The notes under the pieces: model-generated
Told to the model about the DNA's origin: nothing
What the model saw: the letters and a program-made list of their open reading frames with translations, nothing else
Database searches by the model: none
Translations under genes and position numbers: made by a program
Assembly (NCBI RefSeq): GCF_900113745.1
Contig: NZ_FOQL01000005.1
Span: forward strand, 163,700 to 227,699
Reading direction: 5' to 3'
Length of the DNA: 64,000 bases
DNA from: Pseudomonas guineae
GTDB taxonomy: Bacteria; Pseudomonadota; Gammaproteobacteria; Pseudomonadales; Pseudomonadaceae
In this document: positions 51,578 to 60,909 of the stretch, piece after piece
Layout: the number at the start of each line of letters is the position of its first letter
Position numbering within the stretch: position 1 is the first letter of the stretch

Positions 51578-52330
51578 ATGCAGAACTACAAGAAAATCCT
51601 GCTGGCCGCTGCCGCCACTCTGGCTTTCGGCACCAGCGCCGTCGCTGCTGACAAACTGAAACTCGGCACTGAAGGCGCCTACCCGCCGTTTAACCTGATC
51701 GATGCCAGTGGCCAGGTCGGTGGCTTTGACGTGGAAATCGGCCAGGCCCTGTGCGCCAAGATGAAAACCGAATGCGAAGTGATCACCTCCGACTGGGACG
51801 GTATTATCCCCGCCCTGAACGCGAAGAAATTCGACTTCCTGATTGCCTCCATGTCGATCACCGACGAGCGCAAAGTGGCGGTAGATTTCACCGAGCCTTA
51901 CTACACCAACAAGCTGCAGTTCATCGCACCGAAAGGCGGCGACTTCAAAACCGATAAAGCCAGCTTGAAAGGCAAGGTCATTGGTGCTCAGCGCGCCACA
52001 ATCGCGGGCACATGGCTGGAAGACAACCTGGGCGGCGTGGTCGATATCAAGCTCTACGACACCCAGGAAAACGCCTACCTCGACCTGTCTTCAGGCCGTC
52101 TCGATGGTGTGCTGGCTGACACCTTCGTTAACTGGGAGTGGCTGAAGAGCGACGCCGGTAAAAGCTTTGAATTCAAGGGCGACCCGGTATTCGATAACGA
52201 CAAGATCGGCATCGCAGTACGCAAGGGCGACGCCCTGCGCGAAAAGCTGAACGCCGCACTGGCTGAGATTGTTGCCGACGGCACCTACAAGAAGATCAAC
52301 GACAAGTACTTCCCGTTCAGCATCTACTAA
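51578..52330 (+). CDS. Polar amino acid ABC transporter, substrate-binding protein
   Basis: From ATG 51578 (GGAG upstream) this is a 250-residue periplasmic protein with a signal peptide ending AVAA and an SBP_bac_3 domain: LGTEGAYPPFNLIDASGQ, GFDVEIGQALCAKMKTECEV (a likely disulfide pair), DGIIPALNAKKFDFLIASMS. This matches the ArgT/HisJ/LAO type, suggesting basic amino acids; the family match is strong, the exact ligand is inferred. The open frame upstream overlaps the ATPase gene and is not used. Confidence 0.94.
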   Translation: MQNYKKILLAAAATLAFGTSAVAADKLKLGTEGAYPPFNLIDASGQVGGFDVEIGQALCAKMKTECEVITSDWDGIIPALNAKKFDFLIASMSITDERKVAVDFTEPYYTNKLQFIAPKGGDFKTDKASLKGKVIGAQRATIAGTWLEDNLGGVVDIKLYDTQENAYLDLSSGRLDGVLADTFVNWEWLKSDAGKSFEFKGDPVFDNDKIGIAVRKGDALREKLNAALAEIVADGTYKKINDKYFPFSIY

Positions 52331-52379
52331 GTTGCCGGCACTGCGCTGCCCCGTGGGCAGCGCAGGCTTTTGAGCCCCT

Positions 52380-53075
52380 ATGACTTTCGACCTCTACGGA
52401 TTCGGCCCAGCCCTGGCTGCTGGCACCCTGATGACTATCAAGCTGGCGCTCAGCGCGCTGTGCCTGGGTCTAGTGCTCGGTTTGCTCGGCGCTCTCGCCA
52501 AGACATCCCCGTACAAGCCGCTGCAATGGCTTGGCGGTACCTATTCGACCATCGTGCGCGGTATTCCCGAACTGCTTTGGGTGTTGCTGATTTATTTCGG
52601 CACCGTGCAGCTGATGCGCAACCTGGCGGACCTGCTCGGCATCGAAAGCCTTGAGCTAAACGCCTTCGCAGCCGGCACCATCGCCCTTGGCATCTGTTTC
52701 GGCGCCTACGCCACTGAAGTGTTTCGCGGCGCAATCCTGGCCATCCCCAAGGGTCATCGGGAAGCGGGCCAGGCATTGGGCATGTCCCGCCCACGCATAT
52801 TCTGGCGACTGATCCTGCCGCAAATGTGGCGTATCGCCCTACCCGGCCTAGGCAACCTGTTTATGATCCTGATGAAGGACACCGCCCTGGTCTCGGTCAT
52901 CGGCCTGGAAGAAATCATGCGTCGCTCACAAATCGCCGTGACCTCAAGCAAGGAGCCCTTCACCTTCTTCTTGGTAGCCGCCTTTATCTATCTGGGCCTG
53001 ACCGTACTGGCGATGATCGGCATGCACTTCCTGGAAAAACGCTCCAGCCGTGGTTTTGTCAGGAGCGCCTCATGA
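52380..53075 (+). CDS. Polar amino acid ABC transporter, permease 1 (HisQ-like)
   Basis: This 231-residue permease of the His/Glu/Gln/Arg family has about five membrane helices and the EAA loop EAGQALGMSRPRIFWRLILP that docks the ATPase. The N-terminus is short, as in HisQ. The stop overlaps the next permease start (ATGA), which fits a heterodimeric pair made in equal amounts. Confidence 0.94.
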   Translation: MTFDLYGFGPALAAGTLMTIKLALSALCLGLVLGLLGALAKTSPYKPLQWLGGTYSTIVRGIPELLWVLLIYFGTVQLMRNLADLLGIESLELNAFAAGTIALGICFGAYATEVFRGAILAIPKGHREAGQALGMSRPRIFWRLILPQMWRIALPGLGNLFMILMKDTALVSVIGLEEIMRRSQIAVTSSKEPFTFFLVAAFIYLGLTVLAMIGMHFLEKRSSRGFVRSAS

Positions 53076-53842
53076 GAAAAGGCGCTGAAATAGCTGCCTG
53101 GCTGTTGGCCCTCGCGCTTATTGCTTACGGACTCTGGGGAGGCCTCGCGGCTCTCAATTGGGATGTGATCATCAAATGGCTGCCACGCTTGACCAAGGGC
53201 GCGGTGCTGACCCTGGAGCTGGTCGGCATTGCCGTCGTCGCCGGTTTGATCCTGGCCATTCCGATGGGTATCGCGCGCTCATCCCGGCATTGGTATGTGC
53301 GGGCCATGCCCTATAGCTACATCTTCTTCTTTCGCGGCACGCCACTGCTGGTGCAGCTGTTTTTGGTCTATTACGGCCTGGCGCAGTTCGATGCGGTGCG
53401 CAACGGACCACTTTGGCAGTACCTACGTGATCCCTATTGGTGCGCGATCCTGACCATGACCCTGCACACCGCTGCCTATATCGCCGAGATCCTGCGCGGC
53501 GCCATCCAGGCCGTACCACCAGGCGAGGTCGAAGCCGCTCGTGCACTTGGCATGTCACGCGCCAAAACCATGTTTTATATCGTCCTGCCGCGAGCTGCTC
53601 GCATCGGCCTACCGGCCTACAGCAACGAAGTGATCTTGATGCTCAAGGCCAGCGCCTTGGCCAGTACCGTGACCCTACTGGAACTCACTGGTATGGCCCG
53701 CACCATTATCGCCCGCACCTACTTACCGGTAGAGATTTTCTTCGCCGCCGGCATGTTCTACCTGCTGATCGCCTTCATCTTGGTACGCGGCTTCAAACTG
53801 CTGGAGCGCTGGCTGCGCGTCGACGCTTGCCAAGGTCGCTGA
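53072..53842 (+). CDS. Polar amino acid ABC transporter, permease 2 (HisM-like)
   Basis: From ATG 53072 this is a 256-residue permease partner of the preceding gene, with an N-terminal helix, the typical YIFFFRGTPLLVQLFLVYYG segment and an EAA loop EVEAARALGMSRAKTMFYIV. It resembles HisM. The longer frame to 52826 lies within the previous gene and is a shadow. It is the last gene of the ABC operon. Confidence 0.94.
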   Translation: MRKGAEIAAWLLALALIAYGLWGGLAALNWDVIIKWLPRLTKGAVLTLELVGIAVVAGLILAIPMGIARSSRHWYVRAMPYSYIFFFRGTPLLVQLFLVYYGLAQFDAVRNGPLWQYLRDPYWCAILTMTLHTAAYIAEILRGAIQAVPPGEVEAARALGMSRAKTMFYIVLPRAARIGLPAYSNEVILMLKASALASTVTLLELTGMARTIIARTYLPVEIFFAAGMFYLLIAFILVRGFKLLERWLRVDACQGR

Positions 53843-53844
53843 TT

Positions 53845-53868
53845 GCTTGAGGGCAGCCGCCCTCAAGC
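53845..53868. repeat. Ten-base perfect hairpin after the ABC operon
   Basis: GCTTGAGGGC-AGCC-GCCCTCAAGC begins three bases after the permease stop and ends 11 bases before the next start. No T run follows. It may protect the ABC mRNA end, cause partial termination or affect translation of the methyltransferase gene. Confidence 0.7.
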
Positions 53869-53879
53869 AATGCCCCATC

Positions 53880-55154
53880 ATGCCAACCACTACGCCTGAT
53901 CAACCCCTCGAAAACGCTGATTTATTGCAGCGTTTTAATGCGCTCGACGACTTTCTCTGCGCGCACCAAGCCCTGTGGCGACCCCGTCCTTTTGTGCATT
54001 ACCCACAAATACCGTGGGAAGCCAAGCACCCACAGCTAGCAGCCTGGCTCAGAGCACAAAGCCTCGAACATGCCGAAGCGACGCACAACCAGCCGCATCG
54101 GCTAGCGGCACCCGCACCCTTTCCGCAACTGGCGGCGACAGCTCATGCACTAAGCCAGATTGGCCAACTGCCGCACTCACCCGCCAACGTTTTACCCGCA
54201 CGCTTTAGCGCGGATGTACCCGGCCGTAAGTGGCAACAGATCGACGCCTTCGCGCGCAGCCTGGAGTTTGCCGAGACACCACAACATTGGCTGGACTGGT
54301 GCGCCGGCAAAGGTCACCTCGGCCGCCTGCTGGCGCACAATGGTGCAGCGCTGACTTGCCTGGAATACAACCCCCAGCTGGTCAGTAGCGGCCAACAACT
54401 CAGCCACAAGCTCGGCATTCGAGCAGCGCATATCGAGCAGAATGTAATGGCAAACGATGCCACGACGCGGCTCAACGCGCAGCACACACCGGTGGCGCTG
54501 CATGCGTGCGGCGAGCTGCACACGCGCCTACTGCAACTGGCCAGCCAGATCGGCTGCCAACAGCTAGCCATCGCCCCCTGCTGTTACAACCGCATCAGCA
54601 CGGCGTGCTATCAACCGCTCTCAATCCGCGCACAAACTTCGTCGCTACAACTGTTCATCGACGACCTCGGCCTACCACTGAGCGAAACCGTCACTGCTGG
54701 TGCACGAGTACGCCGCCAACGCGATCAGTCGATGGCCAGACGCTTAGCCTTCGACCTGCTGCAACGCCAGCTAAGTGGAGTCGACGACTACCTGCCAACG
54801 CCTTCTCTGCCGCCTGCCTGGCTGGACAAGCCTTTTGCCGATTACTGCAAAGATCTCGCCGCACTCAAGCAACTGCCCACACCAACCACGCAGGACTGGC
54901 AGCAGCTTGAGCAAAAGGGCTGGCAGCGCCTGGCCGAGGTACGCAACTTGGAACTGCTGCGTGGTCTTTTCCGCCGCCCACTGGAACTCTGGCTGCTGCT
55001 CGACCTCGCCCTATTCCTGCAAGAGCAGGGCTACAGCGTGCGCCTCGGCACCTTCTGCACACCCCAACAGAGCCCGCGCAACCTGCTGCTGCTCGCCGAA
55101 CGCCAACCCAAGTTGCCCACAACATCTGTGGATAACTCTGTTGACAGATTCTGA
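53880..55154 (+). CDS. SAM-dependent methyltransferase of unknown target
   Basis: From ATG 53880 the protein has 424 residues. Its central part has a class-I methyltransferase motif I (HWLDWCAGKGHLGRLLA), a motif-II acid in CLEYNPQLV, and ALHACGELH with AIAPCCYN, as in the methyltransferase_32 (GSTCD/RRNAD-like) group. N- and C-terminal thirds are helical and without a domain I can name. The target, perhaps RNA, is unknown. A start at 53847 is also in frame but would include the hairpin. It lies just after the ABC operon with no clear promoter. Confidence 0.82.
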   Translation: MPTTTPDQPLENADLLQRFNALDDFLCAHQALWRPRPFVHYPQIPWEAKHPQLAAWLRAQSLEHAEATHNQPHRLAAPAPFPQLAATAHALSQIGQLPHSPANVLPARFSADVPGRKWQQIDAFARSLEFAETPQHWLDWCAGKGHLGRLLAHNGAALTCLEYNPQLVSSGQQLSHKLGIRAAHIEQNVMANDATTRLNAQHTPVALHACGELHTRLLQLASQIGCQQLAIAPCCYNRISTACYQPLSIRAQTSSLQLFIDDLGLPLSETVTAGARVRRQRDQSMARRLAFDLLQRQLSGVDDYLPTPSLPPAWLDKPFADYCKDLAALKQLPTPTTQDWQQLEQKGWQRLAEVRNLELLRGLFRRPLELWLLLDLALFLQEQGYSVRLGTFCTPQQSPRNLLLLAERQPKLPTTSVDNSVDRF

Positions 55155-55360
55155 GCAAACCACGCAAACGCCCGCAGCTGCGCGCCACTGCCGAACTGCA
55201 CATTTTTTGACCTGATAATATTTCTTGTAAAAACATGCACTTATCAAATGCCGAGAGTTAGATCACAAAGTCCGCGTACGCACGTGCCAAATACAGCACG
55301 CATGTGCATAAGCATTTTGCTGCTGATAACTAGCGTCAAATAAAACCGTACTCAGACGGC

Positions 55361-55388
55361 TTTACACAGGCAAATGAATCGATATAAT
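55361..55388 (+). promoter_or_regulatory. Promoter of tRNA-Thr
   Basis: TTTACA and a perfect TATAAT are separated by 16 bases, and GCGCCCC follows as a GC-rich discriminator. The tRNA begins 14 bases after the -10 element. The rest of the 247-bp spacer from 55155 is AT-rich and shows nothing else. Confidence 0.8.
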
Positions 55389-55401
55389 GCGCCCCACAAA
55401 T

Positions 55402-55477
<76 letters not shown>

Positions 55478-55486
55478 TATGAAGAA

Positions 55487-55513
55487 AGCCTCGCAGCGAT
55501 GCGGGGTTTTTTT
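55487..55513 (+). terminator. Rho-independent terminator of tRNA-Thr
   Basis: CCTCGCA-GCGA-TGCGGGG (one G-U pair) is followed by seven T residues, ten bases after the tRNA. Confidence 0.88.
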
Positions 55514-55612
55514 ATGCGTATTGAAAAGGCTGATGACTTGCCCGTCCAGGCTCAGCTTGTAACACTGCCTGGCAACACTTACCGACCGCCCCCTTAAAGA
55601 AGGTATAGGCCC

Positions 55613-56665
55613 GTGCATATTTTCATCACCGGCGGCGCCGGCTTTATCGGCTCGGCACTCATTCGTCATTTGTTGAACGGCACCGAACACCAGGTGCTCA
55701 ATCTCGACAAGCTGACCTATGCCGGCAACCTCGAGTCGTTGGCCAGCGTTGCACACCACCCTCGCTATAGCTTTCTACAGGCAGACATTGCCGACAGCGC
55801 AGTCGTCAGCCAGGCACTGGCGGAGTTTCAGCCGGATGCAATCATGCACCTGGCGGCCGAGTCCCATGTTGACCGCTCCATCGACGGCCCATCCGACTTT
55901 ATCCAGACCAACATAGTCGGCACCTACGCGCTGCTTGAGGCTACACGTAGCTACTGGTCGCAGCTAGAGCCGGTGCGTAAGGCCGCGTTTCGCTTCCACC
56001 ATATTTCCACCGACGAGGTGTATGGCGACCTGCATGGCGTAGACGACCTGTTTAGCGAAACCACGCCCTACGCACCCAGCTCGCCCTATTCGGCAAGCAA
56101 GGCGGCATCCGACCATCTGGTGCGCGCCTGGCAACGCACCTATGGCTTGCCGGTGCTGATCACCAACTGCTCGAATAATTACGGTCCCTATCACTTCCCG
56201 GAAAAACTGATTCCACTGGTCATCCTCAATGCACTGGATGGCAAGCCACTGCCGGTGTATGGCGACGGCCAGCAAGTGCGTGACTGGTTGTACGTGGAGG
56301 ACCATGCCCGCGCGTTATTAGAGGTTGTAACAGAAGGCCAGGTTGGCGAGACCTACAATATCGGCGGACACAACGAGCAAACGAACCTGCATGTGGTGGA
56401 AAGCATCTGCGCGCTGCTGGATGAGTTAAGCCCGCGCCAGAACGGCTCGTATAAAGAGCAGATCAGCTTCGTCACCGACCGACCCGGCCATGACCTGCGC
56501 TATGCCATCGACGCCAGCAAGATCGAGCGCGAGCTGGGCTGGAAACCCGAAGAAACCTTCGCCAGCGGCTTACGTAAAACCGTGCTCTGGTATCTGGACA
56601 ACCTTGACTGGTGTCGCCGCGTGCAAGATGGCAGCTACCAGCGTGAACGTCTTGGCGCACTTTAA
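55613..56665 (+). CDS. rmlB: dTDP-glucose 4,6-dehydratase RmlB
   Basis: This 350-residue enzyme performs the second step of dTDP-L-rhamnose synthesis with bound NAD. It has the Rossmann motif GGAGFIGSAL (residues 7-16), the catalytic triad in STDEVYGDL and YSASKAASDHLV, and NCSNNYGPYHFPEKLIP typical of RmlB. The start is a GTG; an AAGAAGG ribosome site lies about ten bases upstream and no in-frame ATG gives the full fold. First gene of rmlBACD. Confidence 0.97.
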   Translation: MHIFITGGAGFIGSALIRHLLNGTEHQVLNLDKLTYAGNLESLASVAHHPRYSFLQADIADSAVVSQALAEFQPDAIMHLAAESHVDRSIDGPSDFIQTNIVGTYALLEATRSYWSQLEPVRKAAFRFHHISTDEVYGDLHGVDDLFSETTPYAPSSPYSASKAASDHLVRAWQRTYGLPVLITNCSNNYGPYHFPEKLIPLVILNALDGKPLPVYGDGQQVRDWLYVEDHARALLEVVTEGQVGETYNIGGHNEQTNLHVVESICALLDELSPRQNGSYKEQISFVTDRPGHDLRYAIDASKIERELGWKPEETFASGLRKTVLWYLDNLDWCRRVQDGSYQRERLGAL

Positions 56666-56677
56666 AGGAGCGGTATC

Positions 56678-57544
56678 ATGAAAGGCATCATTCTCGCCGG
56701 CGGTTCCGGCAGCCGCCTGCACCCCATCACCCTGGGCGTATCCAAGCAGCTGCTGCCGATCTATGACAAACCGATGATCTACTACCCGATTTCGGTGCTG
56801 ATGCTCGCCGGTGTGCGTGACATCCTGATTATTTCTACGCAGCAGGACTTACCGAATTTTCGCAAGATGCTTGGCGATGGCAGCCAGTTTGGCGTGCGCT
56901 TTGAATACATCGAGCAGCCCTCGCCCGACGGTTTGGCCCAGGCCTTTGTCTTGGGTGAAGACTTCATTGGCAGCGATTCGGTTTGCCTGATCCTCGGCGA
57001 CAATATTTTCCATGGTCAGCACTTCACCGAGAAACTGCTGCGCGCGGCCGCTGAACCCAAAGGGGCTACGGTCTTTGGCTACTGGGTTAATGACCCGCAG
57101 CGCTTCGGTGTGGTCGAGTTCGACCCCCAAGGTAAAGCCATTTCCATCGAAGAAAAACCCACGCAGCCGAAATCCAGCTACGCGGTCACCGGTCTGTATT
57201 TCTACGACAACGACGTCATCGAGATCGCCAAAGCGGTTAAACCCTCGCCACGCGGCGAATTGGAGATCACCGACGTCAACAACGCCTACCTGCATCGTGG
57301 CGACTTGCGCGTCGAGCGTTTTGGTCGCGGCTTCGCCTGGCTCGATACCGGCACCCACGACAGCCTGCTGGAAGCCTCGCAGTACGTGCAAACCATTGAA
57401 CACCGCCAGGGTCTGAAAGTCGCCTGCCTCGAAGAAATCGCCTACCAACAGGGCTGGATTGATCGCCAACAACTGCTAGTACAAGCCAACGCTTTCGGTA
57501 AAACCGGCTACGGCCAGTACCTGTTCAAACTGGCCGAGGAGTGA
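56678..57544 (+). CDS. rmlA: Glucose-1-phosphate thymidylyltransferase RmlA
   Basis: This 288-residue nucleotidyltransferase makes dTDP-glucose from glucose 1-phosphate and dTTP, the entry step of the pathway. The start KGIILAGGSGSRLHPITLGV holds the dTTP-binding loop, then KQLLPIYDKPMIYYP, LGDNIFHG and FAWLDTGTHDSLLEAS follow. The length is as in other homotetrameric RmlA proteins, which are inhibited by dTDP-rhamnose. It lies 12 bp after rmlB with GGAG before the ATG. Confidence 0.97.
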   Translation: MKGIILAGGSGSRLHPITLGVSKQLLPIYDKPMIYYPISVLMLAGVRDILIISTQQDLPNFRKMLGDGSQFGVRFEYIEQPSPDGLAQAFVLGEDFIGSDSVCLILGDNIFHGQHFTEKLLRAAAEPKGATVFGYWVNDPQRFGVVEFDPQGKAISIEEKPTQPKSSYAVTGLYFYDNDVIEIAKAVKPSPRGELEITDVNNAYLHRGDLRVERFGRGFAWLDTGTHDSLLEASQYVQTIEHRQGLKVACLEEIAYQQGWIDRQQLLVQANAFGKTGYGQYLFKLAEE

Positions 57545-57546
57545 GC

Positions 57547-58092
57547 ATGCAGGCTATTGCCACTGACATCCCCGAGGTAATCATTCTCGCGCCAAAGGTG
57601 TTCGGCGATCAGCGCGGGTTCTTCTTCGAGAGCTTCAATGCCCGCCGCTTCGCCGAAGCCACCGGCCTGCAGCGCGAGTTCGTCCAGGACAACCATTCAC
57701 GCTCGCAGCGCGGTGTATTGCGCGGTCTGCATTACCAGGTGCAACAAGCGCAGGGCAAACTGGTGCGGGTCACGGCCGGCGAAGTGTATGACGTGGCCGT
57801 GGACCTACGCCGCAGCTCGCCCACCTTCGGCCGCTGGGTTGGCGTGCATTTGTCCGCCGAAAATAACCGCCAGCTGTGGGTACCGGAAGGCTTTGCCCAT
57901 GGTTTTGTAGTGCTCAGCGAATTCGCCGAATTTCTCTATAAGACCACCGATTACTACGCACCCGAACACGAGCGCTGCATTCGCTGGGATGACCCAACGC
58001 TGGCCATAAACTGGCCGTTAGATGAGGCACCGCAGCTATCCGTCAAAGACCAGGCCGGCCTCAACTTTGTCGACGCGCAGGCTTTCCCATGA
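57547..58092 (+). CDS. rmlC: dTDP-4-dehydrorhamnose 3,5-epimerase RmlC
   Basis: From ATG 57547 (GAGGAG five bases upstream, overlapping the rmlA end) this cupin enzyme has 181 residues. It epimerises C3 and C5 of dTDP-4-keto-6-deoxyglucose. Signatures are VFGDQRGFFFESFN, DNHSRSQRGVLRGLHYQ with the catalytic His, VDLRRSSPTFG and WVPEGFAHGFVVLSE. A GTG at 57541 is a possible alternative start. Its last codons overlap rmlD. Confidence 0.96.
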   Translation: MQAIATDIPEVIILAPKVFGDQRGFFFESFNARRFAEATGLQREFVQDNHSRSQRGVLRGLHYQVQQAQGKLVRVTAGEVYDVAVDLRRSSPTFGRWVGVHLSAENNRQLWVPEGFAHGFVVLSEFAEFLYKTTDYYAPEHERCIRWDDPTLAINWPLDEAPQLSVKDQAGLNFVDAQAFP

Positions 58093-58955
58093 GGATTCTG
58101 TTGCTCGGCAAACATGGCCAGGTCAGTCAGGAGTTGCAGCGCTGTCTTAGCGGCACATGCGAGCTGACGGTACTGGGTAGCGACCAACTCGACCTCGCCA
58201 AACCTGAACAGATTCGCCAGCACGTCCTCAGCCTGCGCCCCGAACTGATCATCAATGCCGCTGCACACACCGCAGTCGATCAGGCCGAGAGCGAGCCCGA
58301 GCTGGCCTTTGCGATCAACGCCACAGCGCCCGGCATCCTTGCTGAGGCTGCCGCCGAGCTAAATATTCCGCTGATTCATTACTCCACCGATTATGTCTTC
58401 GATGGCACTCAAACCGAGCCTTACCGCGAAAGCGACGCACCCCACCCCCTGAGCGTTTACGGGCGTAGCAAACTGGCCGGAGAGCAGGCAATCCAGGCAG
58501 CTGGCGGTATGCACCTGATTCTGCGCACCAGCTGGGTGTACTCACAGCACGGCCGCAACTTCTTACTGACCATGCAACGCCTGCTGCAGGAGCGCGAAGC
58601 ACTTAACGTGGTGGCGGATCAAATCGGCGCACCGACCTGGGCCGGCAGCATTGCCCAGACCACCGCGCAATTGATTGAGCATTGGTGCAGCGGTCAAGCC
58701 GGCCCCTGGGGGGTGTATCACCTGACCGCGCAGGGCGAGACCAGCTGGTTCGGTTTCGCCAGCGCGATTGCCGCGCACCTGCAGGGTCAAGGCAAGCCCG
58801 TGGCAACGCTACAGCCGATACCCAGCAGCGCCTACCCCACGCCCGCACGGCGCCCACTCAATTCACGCCTGAATTGCAGCCAACTGCAACAGGCCTGGCA
58901 CATACAACTGCCCACCTGGCAGAGCGCACTGAGCGAGTGCCTGACTGTTCGTTAA
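58089..58955 (+). CDS. rmlD: dTDP-4-dehydrorhamnose reductase RmlD
   Basis: This 288-residue NADPH-dependent reductase makes dTDP-L-rhamnose, the last step. It has an N-terminal nucleotide loop LLGKHGQVSQEL, NAAAHTAVDQAES, STDYVFDGTQTEPY, the catalytic YGRSKLAGEQ and the substrate segment LRTSWVYSQHGRNF. ATG overlaps the rmlC stop (ATGA). Rhamnose goes to lipopolysaccharide core, O-antigen or rhamnolipid, which cannot be told here. It is the last gene of the operon. Confidence 0.97.
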   Translation: MRILLLGKHGQVSQELQRCLSGTCELTVLGSDQLDLAKPEQIRQHVLSLRPELIINAAAHTAVDQAESEPELAFAINATAPGILAEAAAELNIPLIHYSTDYVFDGTQTEPYRESDAPHPLSVYGRSKLAGEQAIQAAGGMHLILRTSWVYSQHGRNFLLTMQRLLQEREALNVVADQIGAPTWAGSIAQTTAQLIEHWCSGQAGPWGVYHLTAQGETSWFGFASAIAAHLQGQGKPVATLQPIPSSAYPTPARRPLNSRLNCSQLQQAWHIQLPTWQSALSECLTVR

Positions 58956-59088
58956 TAGCCTGTTAGCCGGCCCACTCATTGAGGCACGTATCGCTGTGGC
59001 TTGATGGCTGCTTTGTGTATTGGCTATACACGCGAGCTTGCCCGTTTATTGCATAAGCGCCACTCTCAACCGACGCCATTGTCCGAGT

Positions 59089-60909
59089 ATGCGCATGCCA
59101 GTCCCTTCACCTCACCCCCGCCGTCCACGCTGGAGAAGCCTCGCCATTCTAGTCTTGCTGCTGGCGCCACTGCTGTGGCCACTGCAGCACCTGACCGAGC
59201 GTTATTACAGCGGGGTACTGGTCGAACAGAACCGCCAGACCCTCGACCTCTACGTCGCCAACCTATTGGGAACCCTGCGCCGCTACGAGGTCTTACCGCC
59301 CATCCTGGCAGACCTACCCGCCTTACGCCGGGTATTGCAAAGCCCCGAGCAAGCGCCGCAACGCTCGACCGCCAACAACCTACTCAAGCAGATTCGCCAG
59401 CAAACTGGGGCCGATGTCATTTACTTGATGGGCACAGATGGCACCACTTTGGCCGCATCGAACTGGCAACAGGAAGACTCGTTCGTAGACCGCAACTTCT
59501 CTTACCGCCCCTACTTCCGTGAAGCGATGCTAGGCCGACCTGGACGCTTTTTCGGCCTAGGCACGACCTCCGGTAAGCGCGGCTATTTCTTTGCTGCGGC
59601 CATCCGCGACGGCGAGAAAATCCTCGGTGTGATGGTGGTTAAAGTCGATCTTGATCACACCGAAACACTCTGGGGAAAACGCCCGGAGCAGCTGCTGGTA
59701 ACGGACAGCTATGGCGTTGTCATTCTCACGTCAGAAGCTGACTGGCGCTTTCACGCCACCCGTGAACTGGACAACGCTGAGCGGGCGGCGATTGCCGATA
59801 CCCAACCCTATCGCATCCAATCACCACCGCCGCTGCAGCTCAACCGCAATGCATGGTTGCGTCAGGGGCAGACACTCGATGAGATTGGCTGGACCGTGAG
59901 CATCCTGACTCCGCGCTCGCAACTCGACCAACCCGTGCGCACGACCATGGCAGTCGGCGGCAGCACCTTGTTGGCGCTGGTTTTGCTGATCGGCCTGTTG
60001 ATGCAGCGTCGCCGTCATTACCTAGAACGTATCGCCCTCGACAGCCAGGCCCGCCAGCAGCTTGAGCAACGCGTACTCGAACGCACCCTGGATCTGGAAC
60101 GGCTCAACAGCCGGCTGAAACAGGAAGTGCTGGAGCGTGAACAGGCGCAGCAAGAACTTGTGCAAGCTCAGGACGAACTGGTACAGGCCAGCAAACTCTC
60201 GGCCCTTGGCACCATGAGTGCGAGCATCAGCCATGAACTCAACCAGCCGCTGGCGGCTATCCGCAGCTATGCCGATAACGCCGGCGTGCTACTCGACCAT
60301 CAGCGCAGCGACGATGCTCGCGCCAACCTCAAGCTAATCAGCCAGCTGACCGAGCGCATGGCCTCGATCATCGCTCACCTGCGTGCCTTTGCCCGCCGTG
60401 ATCGTCATGCGCCAGAAAGCGTGGCCCTGCAACCGGCCATTGATGATGCCTTGGCGCTGCTGGCTAAGCGTCGCCGGGCAATGCAGGTCGAGCTGATTCG
60501 CGACCTGCCGGATGCCACCCTGTGGGTGCAGGCCGGCGAGACGCGCCTGCGCCAAGTGCTCGGTAATCTGCTGGCCAATGCACTCGATGCCTTGAGTGAA
60601 GTGCCGCCGCCACGCCGCCTGTGGTTGAGCGCTGAGCTGACGGATGAGGGCATAGACCTGCACTTGCGCGACAATGGCCCCGGCTTCAGCGCAGAAGCGC
60701 TGCAACGTGCTCGCGAGCCATTTTTCACCACCAAAACCAGCGCCCAGGGCCTCGGTCTCGGCCTGGCCATTTGCGATACCCTGATGCGCGCCCTCGGCGG
60801 CGAGCTGTTGTTCGCCAATCACCCGGATGGTGGCGCCGTGCTGACCCTGCGCCTGCGCGCTGCGGCTCAGGGCATCAAAACTCAGTCGCCAGAGGATTTT
60901 GTTGTATGA
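59089..60909 (+). CDS. dctB: C4-dicarboxylate sensor kinase DctB
   Basis: This membrane histidine kinase of about 606 residues senses succinate, fumarate or malate and signals to DctD. It has a first helix (LAILVLLLAPLLWPLQHL), a periplasmic double-Cache sensor (residues ~40-285, with YRPYFREAMLGRPG and GTTSGKRGYFFAAAIRDG), a second helix near residue 300, a coiled linker, the phosphorylation box ISHELNQPLAAIRSY (His382) and an ATPase domain (DNGPGFS, AQGLGLGLAI). ATG 59089 and ATG 59095 are both possible. A short inverted repeat (GTGTAT-N5-ATACAC) lies at 59015-59031. The stop overlaps dctD. Confidence 0.94.
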   Translation: MRMPVPSPHPRRPRWRSLAILVLLLAPLLWPLQHLTERYYSGVLVEQNRQTLDLYVANLLGTLRRYEVLPPILADLPALRRVLQSPEQAPQRSTANNLLKQIRQQTGADVIYLMGTDGTTLAASNWQQEDSFVDRNFSYRPYFREAMLGRPGRFFGLGTTSGKRGYFFAAAIRDGEKILGVMVVKVDLDHTETLWGKRPEQLLVTDSYGVVILTSEADWRFHATRELDNAERAAIADTQPYRIQSPPPLQLNRNAWLRQGQTLDEIGWTVSILTPRSQLDQPVRTTMAVGGSTLLALVLLIGLLMQRRRHYLERIALDSQARQQLEQRVLERTLDLERLNSRLKQEVLEREQAQQELVQAQDELVQASKLSALGTMSASISHELNQPLAAIRSYADNAGVLLDHQRSDDARANLKLISQLTERMASIIAHLRAFARRDRHAPESVALQPAIDDALALLAKRRRAMQVELIRDLPDATLWVQAGETRLRQVLGNLLANALDALSEVPPPRRLWLSAELTDEGIDLHLRDNGPGFSAEALQRAREPFFTTKTSAQGLGLGLAICDTLMRALGGELLFANHPDGGAVLTLRLRAAAQGIKTQSPEDFVV

